Positions 44,038-52,587 of a stretch of DNA of 64,000 nucleotides are shown here, one piece after another. The position numbers were made by a program, and so were the translations under genes. Under the pieces are notes generated by a model. It was not told where the DNA came from, ran no database searches, and worked only from the letters and a program-made list of their open reading frames with translations. The stretch lies in contig CP053154.1 of NCBI GenBank assembly GCA_014607495.2, positions 10,106,001 to 10,170,000 on the forward strand, written 5' to 3'. Each line of letters starts with the position of its first letter. The stretch's first letter is position 1. This stretch comes from Carposina sasakii (lineage: Eukaryota; Arthropoda; Insecta; Lepidoptera; Carposinidae).

Positions 44038-44114
44038 GGATGCAGGAGAGAACCACAATCGAATGCAAAATCCTAGAACGCGATATCGAAGTTTCTTACA
44101 ATGTTTGGAATATA
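44038..44114 (+). repeat. Left half of the split host sequence
   Basis: CGGATGCAGGAGAGAACCAC through TTGGAATATA matches 41142-41218 base for base where compared and ends at TA, the target duplication of the TIR element. The right half resumes at 49376. Confidence 0.8.
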
Positions 44115-44730
44115 TATGTCGTGGCCATATCGTAGAATTGATCATTTCATGAAATGGTCGAGCATTTCATGAAATGGTCGCATTTCATGAAAAGTTCAAC
44201 TGTCTATTGGCCACATCATGATATGGTTTGGGCAGATCGATGATTAAAAATCGTTTCTCGATATGGGCAACTAAACGCCCGATCATTTCATGAAGTGGTC
44301 AAGATTATTGATCATATCGTAAAATAGTTACATGAATCACCGGTAGAGGCGCTGCGCGCGTTTTATTTATGTGTGAAGATGGCGGATTTTTCTTTTTAGG
44401 TTATAAAACAAATTAAAGAGAGTAGGGTGACTATGCAGAAGAAGTTCACGGATAGTGTGTTATATTGTATAATGTATATTAGACTTAATGGTGGTTTATA
44501 ATAATATTGTTAAATGAAATTGTATTAGGCGTTACAATTCGGAAGTTCAAACATTCACTATGGGTGCGCCCACCACCGGGCCGTACACCCTCCACTGACC
44601 CTCGGATCTGATAACTCATAATTGCGACAACAGGCACTTGCACTAACTACAATCGCCATGAGAAACCAGACCCGAGCACCTAGCATGCAAGACGATACAT
44701 TGCACCATTCCGAAATCAAAAACTAGATAA

Positions 44731-44777
44731 ATAATCTACATATGTTTCGCCAACAACCGTGGCATCCTCAGGATTAT
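44731..44777 (-). ncRNA. Hammerhead-ribozyme-like motif, inverted arm
   Basis: Same motif as at 48713-48759, in the inverted Penelope copy. Stem I is ATAATC/GATTAT, the core is CTGAGGA and GAAA, stem II is GCCA/TGGC, and the 3-bp stem III has a two-base loop. Sequence only; activity unknown. Confidence 0.5.
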
Positions 44778-45112
44778 AGAAATTAGTAAATTAGTAAACC
44801 ACTAATTACTATGAACCTCTAAAACCCAACACATTACTTACACAGAATTAACTACCCTCTACTAAGTATTAAAAAATATATAAATTATTACCCACCATTA
44901 TTTATATTTCAAATAAATATATACTATTTGTGCACACAAACCAAATAGTATTGGGTGAATTAGTTAAATTTAAATGAAAAAATTCAAAAATTCACCAAAA
45001 TATTGATAAATTAGTAAAGAAAACAAGGATGTATGGAACAACATATTCCATTGCCCACAAAAACAAAAATTGTTATTGACATTGACAAGCCACTACATTC
45101 TAAGGTTACTGT

Positions 45113-46134
45113 TTATTTATTTATTCTAGCCAATGAGTTCAATAGCGGAGACGAAAATTCAACCTGTTCATTTAAAAGGTTTACACCAGAATATTTGGCT
45201 TTCAAAATCTCCAACTGTTCCAAAATAGATAGACGAATGCCCTTTTCACACGTATGCAGACTAACAAAACTGTGGTCATCTGGAATTTTATGATTTGAAA
45301 CTAACAAGTGTTTGGCAAAATGTGATTTTTCAGGGAAATTGTTCCTATAAGCTGCCAAATGTTCTTGGTATCTAATCTTGAAGTTACGACCCGTTTGACC
45401 TATATAAACAGAATTACAGTCAGGACAGTGCAAGCTATAAACTCCTGATTTTTTATCAATTGGTAATATTTGTTTTGTGTTAATTAATCTATTTAAAGAA
45501 TTAAAAGTCTTAAAAGCCACCAAGATGTTTTGTTTTTTCAATGATTTTGCAATCATCTCTGAGATATAGCCAAAATATGGTAAACTACCAGTGTAAATAT
45601 TTGTAATCTCCTCTATTTTTGGGTACAACATTTGTTTAACCAAAATGTTTTTCTTTTTATCAATTAGATTATAAATTAGTTGTGAACTATATCCATTTGA
45701 TCTGGCTATTTGTATAATAGTATTTATTTCTTTAACATAATTAAAGTTATTAAGCGGTAACGTTACTAACCTGTGTATCATTGATTTGTATGCCGCAAGC
45801 TTATGTTGCCATGGATGGAAAGAATCAATTGGAATAGTTACATCTGTATGTGTTGGTTTCCGGTAAACTGAAAAATCATGATAATCTCCCAATCTAGTAA
45901 TAGTTACATCTAAAAAATTTATACTATTGTTTATTTCTTGTTCTATTTTAAATTTAATCTTAGGATGTTTTGTGTTAAGGACGTTAACAAAAAGATGAAA
46001 CTGCCTAACTGTGCCTGTCCAACATAAGATGATATCATCAACATATCTAAAATAATATTTTATATGATTATTACTATTAACAATATATTCATTTTCAAAC
46101 CAATCCATAAATATATCGGCTAAAAGAGGTGAAA
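45113..46134 (-). pseudogene. Truncated Penelope-like ORF in the inverted arm
   Basis: It encodes the C-terminal ~340 residues of the element protein, from SPLLADIFMDWFENEYIVNS of RT motif B onward, including YVDD and the GIY-YIG region, and ends at the same stop. Everything upstream of motif B is missing because the copy is 5'-truncated. It has one in-frame 3-nt difference from the intact copy (LINTKQ against LITKQ) and is otherwise nearly identical. Confidence 0.85.
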
Positions 46135-46211
46135 TATTATTATTATTATATGAAATTAAATATTGGTATTTTACTGCAGATAATTTAAAAATACACTTAA
46201 AGGTTTTACAC

Positions 46212-48377
46212 ATGGAATTGGCTTTTAAGCTTCATCCAGTTGAGTTTGATCTTTTAGACCAGAAAGCTAGGGACTTTGCCCATTTTGCAGGTCAGAATAA
46301 ATTTAATACACAGTCTCAAAAAATTAAACGTTTAATTCATTTAAAATACATTTATGATAAAGGTTCTAATAACATAAGTCCACCTAACATAAGTACACAT
46401 AAATTTTATCCAAGAGTTAAAAATCTTTCTGACATTAATTTCTCAAATCAGGAAATGGGGTTGTTGATGAAGGGATTGAAATTTTGCCCACCAAAAGACA
46501 TTTCCAACAAATCTTTTGAACGTTTGGCAGTGGACACTGAAATAACATTAGTAAGAAATAAAGTGGATACCATTGGCAAAAGTGTCTTGGCCGGCGAGAT
46601 GAGGTCTTTACAAAATAATACATTGAATAATTTTAGTAATTATAATCATCCTACACACTTTTCTAAAATATATAAATCTATACAACTAAAAATAAATCAT
46701 AATAATCTTTTAATTAGTAAAGCGGACAAGGGTAATACTTTGGTAATAATGAAGCATGAGGTGTATCATGGTAAGATAATGGAGATCCTCAATACAGATG
46801 AATTTCAAATTTTACCATTTGATCCAACTAAGAAATTCCATGCACAATTAAAGCAATGTATTACTTCTGCTGAATATATTTTTCCAAAAAATTCTGCTTA
46901 TTTAAAGGAACGTTATATTCCAATGAACCCGGTAACACCATTGTTATATGGTTTACCAAAAATTCATAAAGATAATATACCATTAAGGCCAGTCGTTTCA
47001 TATATTGGAGCTCCAGCTTATAAATTAGCAAAATTTCTGAATGACATTATAAAGGAAAAAATTCAATTTACACCCAAATATAGTGTCAATAATAGTCTAA
47101 ATTTAATAGATAAAATTAAAAATATTAAATTATCAACAAATTCCAAATTATTTTCTTTAGATGTTGAGAGTTTGTTTACAAATGTTCCTTACAAGGAATG
47201 TTTAAATATTATTAAAACTTGGTGTGAAAAAGTTAAACTAAATCCAATGGAGGCAGATAATCTTATTACCTTAACTAGACTTTGTATGAGCCAGAATTAT
47301 TTCTGCTATAATAATACATATTACATACAAAAGGATGGTCTTACTATGGGTTCTCCGCTTTCACCTCTTTTAGCCGATATATTTATGGATTGGTTTGAAA
47401 ATGAATATATTGTTAATAGTAATAATCATATAAAATATTATTTTAGATATGTTGATGATATCATCTTATGTTGGACAGGCACAGTTAGGCAGTTTCATCT
47501 TTTTGTTAACGTCCTTAACACAAAACATCCTAAGATTAAATTTAAAATAGAACAAGAAATAAACAATAGTATAAATTTTTTAGATGTAACTATTACTAGA
47601 TTGGGAGATTATCATGATTTTTCAGTTTACCGGAAACCAACACATACAGATGTAACTATTCCAATTGATTCTTTCCATCCATGGCAACATAAGCTTGCGG
47701 CATACAAATCAATGATACACAGGTTAGTAACGTTACCGCTTAATAACTTTAATTATGTTAAAGAAATAAATACTATTATACAAATAGCCAGATCAAATGG
47801 ATATAGTTCACAACTAATTTATAATCTAATTGATAAAAAGAAAAACATTTTGGTTAAACAAATGTTGTACCCAAAAATAGAGGAGATTACAAATATTTAC
47901 ACTGGTAGTTTACCATATTTTGGCTATATCTCAGAGATGATTGCAAAATCATTGAAAAAACAAAACATCTTGGTGGCTTTTAAGACTTTTAATTCTTTAA
48001 ATAGATTAATTACAAAACAAATATTACCAATTGATAAAAAATCAGGAGTTTATAGCTTGCACTGTCCTGACTGTAATTCTGTTTATATAGGTCAAACGGG
48101 TCGTAACTTCAAGATTAGATACCAAGAACATTTGGCAGCTTATAGGAACAATTTCCCTGAAAAATCACATTTTGCCAAACACTTGTTAGTTTCAAATCAT
48201 AAAATTCCAGATGACCACAGTTTTGTTAGTCTGCATACGTGTGAAAAGGGCATTCGTCTATCTATTTTGGAACAGTTGGAGATTTTGAAAGCCAAATATT
48301 CTGGTGTAAACCTTTTAAATGAACAGGTTGAATTTTCGTCTCCGCTATTGAACTCATTGGCTAGAATAAATAAATAA
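46212..48377 (+). CDS. Penelope-like reverse transcriptase/GIY-YIG endonuclease
   Basis: A 721-aa intact frame. The N-terminal part carries the family mark SKADKGNTLV (169-178) and LLYGLPKIHKDNIPLRPVVS (244-263). RT motif A is FSLDVESLF (314-322), motif B LTMGSPLSPLLADIF (377-391) and motif C YVDD (413-416). The C-terminal GIY-YIG nuclease has GVY (612-614), CPDC (618-621), YIG (625-627) and later histidines (KHL, SNH) consistent with the zinc-binding insert of Penelope nucleases. It would copy its RNA onto nicked genomic DNA in the nucleus. The frame is open upstream of the chosen ATG to the junction at 46135, so the copy could be slightly 5'-truncated. The intact frame and near-identical arms suggest recent activity. 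Confidence 0.95.
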   Translation: MELAFKLHPVEFDLLDQKARDFAHFAGQNKFNTQSQKIKRLIHLKYIYDKGSNNISPPNISTHKFYPRVKNLSDINFSNQEMGLLMKGLKFCPPKDISNKSFERLAVDTEITLVRNKVDTIGKSVLAGEMRSLQNNTLNNFSNYNHPTHFSKIYKSIQLKINHNNLLISKADKGNTLVIMKHEVYHGKIMEILNTDEFQILPFDPTKKFHAQLKQCITSAEYIFPKNSAYLKERYIPMNPVTPLLYGLPKIHKDNIPLRPVVSYIGAPAYKLAKFLNDIIKEKIQFTPKYSVNNSLNLIDKIKNIKLSTNSKLFSLDVESLFTNVPYKECLNIIKTWCEKVKLNPMEADNLITLTRLCMSQNYFCYNNTYYIQKDGLTMGSPLSPLLADIFMDWFENEYIVNSNNHIKYYFRYVDDIILCWTGTVRQFHLFVNVLNTKHPKIKFKIEQEINNSINFLDVTITRLGDYHDFSVYRKPTHTDVTIPIDSFHPWQHKLAAYKSMIHRLVTLPLNNFNYVKEINTIIQIARSNGYSSQLIYNLIDKKKNILVKQMLYPKIEEITNIYTGSLPYFGYISEMIAKSLKKQNILVAFKTFNSLNRLITKQILPIDKKSGVYSLHCPDCNSVYIGQTGRNFKIRYQEHLAAYRNNFPEKSHFAKHLLVSNHKIPDDHSFVSLHTCEKGIRLSILEQLEILKAKYSGVNLLNEQVEFSSPLLNSLARINK

Positions 48378-48712
48378 ACAGTAACCTTAGAATGTAGTGG
48401 CTTGTCAATGTCAATAACAATTTTTGTTTTTGTGGGCAATGGAATATGTTGTTCCATACATCCTTGTTTTCTTTACTAATTTATCAATATTTTGGTGAAT
48501 TTTTGAATTTTTTCATTTAAATTTAACTAATTCACCCAATACTATTTGGTTTGTGTGCACAAATAGTATATATTTATTTGAAATATAAATAATGGTGGGT
48601 AATTATTTATATATTTTTTAATACTTAGTAGAGGGTAGTTAATTCTGTGTAAGTAATGTGTTGGGTTTTAGAGGTTCATAGTAATTAGTGGTTCACTAAT
48701 TTACTAATTTCT

Positions 48713-48759
48713 ATAATCCTGAGGATGCCACGGTTGTTGGCGAAACATATGTAGATTAT
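48713..48759 (+). ncRNA. Hammerhead-ribozyme-like motif near the Penelope 3' end
   Basis: Reading 5' to 3': ATAATC (stem I), CTGAGGA (core C3-A9), a single T, GCCA-CGGTTGT-TGGC (stem II hairpin), GAAA (core 12-15), CATATGT giving a 3-bp stem III with a UA loop, A at the cleavage position, then GATTAT, the exact partner of stem I. The one departure from the strict consensus is the extra T between A9 and stem II. Type I hammerheads with very short stem III are known in Penelope-like elements. It would cut the element RNA after ...CATATGTA. Confidence 0.5.
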
Positions 48760-48970
48760 TTATCTAGTTTTTGATTTCGGAATGGTGCAATGTATCGTCT
48801 TGCATGCTAGGTGCTCGGGTCTGGTTTCTCATGGCGATTGTAGTTAGTGCAAGTGCCTGTTGTCGCAATTATGAGTTATCAGATCCGAGGGTCAGTGGAG
48901 GGTGTAGGGCCCGGTGGTGGGCGCACCCATAGTGAATAATATTGTTAAACAAAAACCTTAGATTACGATA

Positions 48971-48993
48971 GGTTAGGTTAGGTTAGGTTAGAC
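48971..48993 (+). repeat. Short TTAGG array
   Basis: Four tandem GGTTA units (GGTTAGGTTAGGTTAGGTTA) lie ~35 bp beyond the right end of the Penelope composite, inside the right half of the TIR element. TTAGG is the insect telomere repeat. It is too short to call a former telomere. Confidence 0.6.
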
Positions 48994-49377
48994 TATGACA
49001 AATGACGCACGAGCCGAGCGAACGGAGCGAGCGTGCCCAGGCAGCGTCCGGCGATGTGCCAGATGCGAATCGCTTTTGTAAAGTCTTTTATGTTTTTAAA
49101 TATTATATTGTGAAAATATCACATAAATAATAGCAAAAAAAATCATACCATCATACCTTATGGTATACTTATATATGGTGTAAGCTCTTACCACATTCGG
49201 ATTTTATGGACAACCTGTTAATACGATTTGGCCAAACGTGGATGACAAAATCGTGAAATGTAGACGATTTAACGATCTGGTCAAATTGAATTGGCCACTT
49301 CATGAAATGCGACCACTTCATGAAATGCTCGACCATTTCATGAAATGATCAATTTAACAATATGGCCACGACATATA

Positions 49378-50192
49378 CATGGGCCAAACAACGACTAGTG
49401 GCCCGTTGGGGCCGGAAGCGCTGCCCTTTTCGCCATCCCCACACTCCGCGCATCCTGCTCTATGTATTAGGGACGTGGCTGCGCCGCATCAGCCGTACCT
49501 ACCTCACAATGATACGGGGCCTCTGGCCTAACACAAAATTCTTGTGTGAGAATAATAAAATATAATAGTAAAAATGCTATTTTTTACAAAGAAATAATCG
49601 AAGCTTTAATAGTAGAAAATGGCTAATAATTATCGTTCGCTTCACCTGCATCAGCATTACCATGATGCATTAGCGATCGTCACAAATTCTCGATAGAGCC
49701 TGCATTTTCGAGAAATAAATGGCAACAGTGTGCAAAAAAAACCTAAAAATATCGCGCTCGCTGCGCTCGCGCTATAATATTTTCTTTGTACATTTTTTAC
49801 ACATTCAGTGCCGGCGACTACTTATTACACTATTTTAAAGGCGAAAATTTTTGAGTGTGTATGTTTCTTACTTCACGTCTACAAACGGATGGAGCGACTT
49901 TAATACAATTTTGTATGGAGTTAGCTGACACCCTGTAGGCTGTTTTTTTCTTTTCTAGTTAAGTTTTTTAAGTGTACAATATAGAATAAATATTTTTGAG
50001 TACAGTACTTACGTACATTAATAAAATACCTACTTTTTACTTGTATCTATTGTTATCAAAATTAAATTATAAGTTCTTGACTTGACCACGACTATGTGAC
50101 CCCCTCCTGGCGCCAAAGCTGGATCCGCCCTTGCCTAGGTAACGTAGTTATGTTGTGTTGATGAACGCGCGCGGCTAGCCAAGCCTCACACA
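49378..50192. other. Right half of the split host sequence and spacer
   Basis: ATGGGCCAAACAACGACTAG through about 49435 matches the empty-site copy at 41221-41275, then the two diverge. The remainder is AT-rich with no gene. Confidence 0.5.
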
Positions 50193-50699
50193 CAGTGTTG
50201 GCAACCGTACGATAATTATCGTACATGCACGATAATTTGATACCAGCGTACGATGTACGATTGCGATTCATTATCGTACACAAATGTACGATAATTTTCG
50301 AATTGTAATGGATTTCGATAGTTTCGTTCACTCATATATAGATAAGAAATATATAAATATATATCTCGTTGAATATTACATATTTTGTCAATTTTATGTG
50401 TTCATGAATAAATTTAATAATCGACTGATCAACTTTGGAGCCATTTTATTTTTGTAAAACTTTTGAAACACACAAATTTTCGCGCCATTTGTACGCAATG
50501 TACCCATGTGAAAATCATAAAATTCGAAAAAGGACATGACGAGCGGCTGAGCGCAATATAAGTTCGTAATAATATCTATTTTTATTAATAATTAACGTTT
50601 TTTTTTATGTCGTTCAAAAGTATACGATAATTTTTCGTCAGGTACGATAATTTTACGCCCCTGGTACGATCAGCGCATCATTCTAGGTTGCCAACACTG
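50193..50699. mobile_element. hAT-type MITE, 507 bp, with TACGATAAT subterminal repeats
   Basis: The ends CAGTGTTGGCAACC and GGTTGCCAACACTG are inverted and flanked by perfect 8-bp repeats CTCACACA (50185-50192, 50700-50707). The motif TACGATAAT or its inverse ATTATCGTA recurs many times within ~130 bp of each end. It has no transposase frame. hAT superfamily by duplication length and TIR start. Confidence 0.88.
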
Positions 50700-50707
50700 C
50701 TCACACA

Positions 50708-51390
50708 CGGCAAAATAGAATACGGTGTAGTAGGCAGGGCACGCGGTAATGTAATTTCCTATTCTTGGTTTTACTATGAATTTTAGTGTCGGTCAGTTTT
50801 CTTAATTACATTTATTTGTTTGGCTGGCACCGACTCCAAAAAATAAGAGATAATTATAAATATTTAAATAGTTAAATTAGACTTTGTTAAAGTATTAGGT
50901 ATTAAGTTGTAAATATTTAAATCATTTTAGCTATTTAATATGTAGTAGATAAATTAGTTACGTTATTTATCGCTTTTTAGTTTAAGTTTGAAGTCGGTTA
51001 ATTTTTTTTTCTCGTTTATTTCTCGATTTTTAGTTGTGTTAATGCGTTGTGGACTTAAATAGATGCTAGTTTATACAGGCTGATTTTTAGTCGTCAACGT
51101 TCCCGAAAACTACGTAATCTCATCATCACGATCATTTTTATCCTTGGAAGCATACCTGGGATGTGTCTGGTTTCCAAAATATTAGGGTCCAAAGTTGAGT
51201 AAATAGACTGCGTTTTTCTGCATAAATGCACATAGACGCGCGTAACAAGAATTTTTCACGATTTTTTTGGCATAAACTTACTTTATTTGATGTATAGTGT
51301 ATGTACCCTTAGTTAAGGGTGGCAACGAAAAAACACCCTGTATACTTAAGGATTTCATCGTTACCATCTCAGGAGTTGTACCTACCCGTA
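50708..51390. other. AT-rich non-coding stretch
   Basis: No ORF of note. Contains one GAAGTCGGTTA end (~50991-51002) of the AACCGACTTC repeat family with a T-run behind it. Confidence 0.4.
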
Positions 51391-51409
51391 TAAGTATCAC
51401 GTTTGCCCT

Positions 51410-51790
51410 ACTAATAAATAGTTTCCATCGACCAATTGCAGTACTGTGGAGTTCTGTAACTTCATCATCAGTACAGCAGCATCAGATGTTGATTCAAGTA
51501 ACACGTCAGCCCTACATACTACTAAATAGTTTTCATCGACCAATTGATGTACTGTCTCCCAACTCCTAACCGTCAAGGAGTTCTGTAGCTTCATCATCAG
51601 CACAGCAGCATCGATGTTGATTCAAGTAACACGTTAGCCCTACATACTACTAAATAATTTCTATCACAGACTACATAGAGAACTAGTTGTTTCCATAGAC
51701 CAATTGCAGTACTGTCTCCCAACTCCTAACGGTTAAGCCTTAACGGTTAAGGAGTTCTGTAGCTTCATCATCAGCACAGCAGCATTAGAT
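51410..51790. repeat. Minisatellite-like array, ~140-bp imperfect unit, about three copies
   Basis: Units share CTACATACTACTAAATAGTT, TCGACCAATTG, GTACTGTCTCCCAACTCCTAA, GGAGTTCTGTAGCTTCATCA and CACAGCAGCATC. Copies start near 51410, 51515 and 51640 and differ by indels. It is contiguous with the AACCGACTTC-type repeat that follows and may be its internal part. Confidence 0.6.
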
Positions 51791-51819
51791 GTTGACACCC
51801 TGAAGCATATACCTGAGTA

Positions 51820-52075
51820 AGACATGATTACGTAACAAAAGCACCATACGAGCATACAATTTTCGGTGGTTAGATTTCTCCTGCATCCCATCATCAGATC
51901 CTGACCTGGTGAAAATGGGACCACCTCAGAAGTGAACTCTATCCAACAAAAATTTTTTTTTGAAATCCGTCTATAATTGACGGAATATCGGTGAACATAC
52001 TTAAAAAAAATTATATATACAGAAGAATTGAGAACCTCCTTTTTTTGAAGTCGGTTCATTATCATCATCATCATT
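51820..52075 (-). repeat. AACCGACTTC-type repeat end (minus)
   Basis: On the minus strand it starts AACCGACTTCAAAAAAAGGA and contains the CAGGATCTGATGATGGGA-like block, as in the cassettes at 14 and 15.5 kb. It ends among the minisatellite units. Confidence 0.55.
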
Positions 52076-52451
52076 TACAGCCCTGAGAAGTCCACTGTTG
52101 GACATAGGCCTCCCCCAACAACCTCCACTCCGACTGGTCGGAAGCAGCCTGCATCCAACCGACGCCCGCAACCTTGGCCAGGTCATCCGTCCACCTCGCG
52201 GGTGGCCTTCCCACGCTGCGCTTGCCGATACGTGGTATCCACTCTAGAACTTTCCGACTCCATCGGCCATCAGTTCTTCGAGCTATGTGCCCTGCCCATT
52301 GCCACTTCAGCTTGCTGTACCGTTGAGCTATGTCGGTGATCTTTGTACGTCTGCGGATCTCCTCATTTCTGATTCGATCACGCAGAGAGATCCCAAGCAT
52401 AGCTCTCTCCATCGCTCGCTGTGCGATCCTGAGCTTTTTTATGAGGCACAT
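52071..52451 (-). pseudogene. LINE protein C-terminal fragment
   Basis: Minus-strand frame of 126 codons with IRNEEIRRRTKITDIAQRYS, KWQWAGHIARR, then [20 protein letters not shown] and [12 protein letters not shown]. This is a very common C-terminal tail of insect non-LTR retrotransposons. No reverse transcriptase core is attached; it is a 5'-truncated remnant just past the NDUFA9 3' end. Confidence 0.75.
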
Positions 52452-52587
52452 AGTTAGAGTCGGTTAACAATAAAAATATGCATACAGAAACAATTAAAAT
52501 AATTTAATAAACATCTACATGTAGGTTAGCTTTATTTTATTGATTTCTTAAATAAAAGCCATTTGATTTATATAATTGTTTACGTTA

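Larger units (their letters stand above)
44515..48936. mobile_element. Penelope-like retroelement, head-to-head twin insertion
   Basis: The plus-strand copy (~46135-48936, intact ORF) is joined at its 5' side to an inverted 5'-truncated copy (46134 down to 44515). The unit is flanked by a perfect 13-bp duplication TAATATTGTTAAA (44502-44514, 48937-48949). The inverted arm extends ~39 nt further at its 3' end (TGTTTGAACTTCCGAATTG... to ACAATTTCA) than the plus arm. Arms are about 1.6 kb and nearly identical. One-sided extensions of 30-40 nt and inverted partial copies are known features of Penelope-like elements. Confidence 0.9.
44115..49375. mobile_element. TIR element with TA duplication, host of the Penelope insertion
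   Basis: The left end TATGTCGTGGCCATATCG is matched inversely by the right end (ATATGGCCACGACATA). The next ~70 bases on both sides contain repeated palindromic cores CATTTCATGAAATG in the same order. TA flanks both ends (44113-44114, 49376-49377). Without the Penelope composite the element is about 0.8 kb and has no transposase frame. Comparison with 41142-41306 gives the pre-insertion sequence directly. Confidence 0.8.

Noticed and set aside
45033..45293. Plus-strand 86-codon frame duplicated at 48197-48457 on the minus strand
   Set aside because: It is the antisense shadow of the Penelope C-terminus in each arm.
48971..48993. Former telomere or chromosome-fusion point
   Set aside because: Only four TTAGG units, inside a dispersed TIR element; too short to support that.
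51297..51603. Small frames across the minisatellite
   Set aside because: Repeated, low-complexity frames produced by the tandem units.
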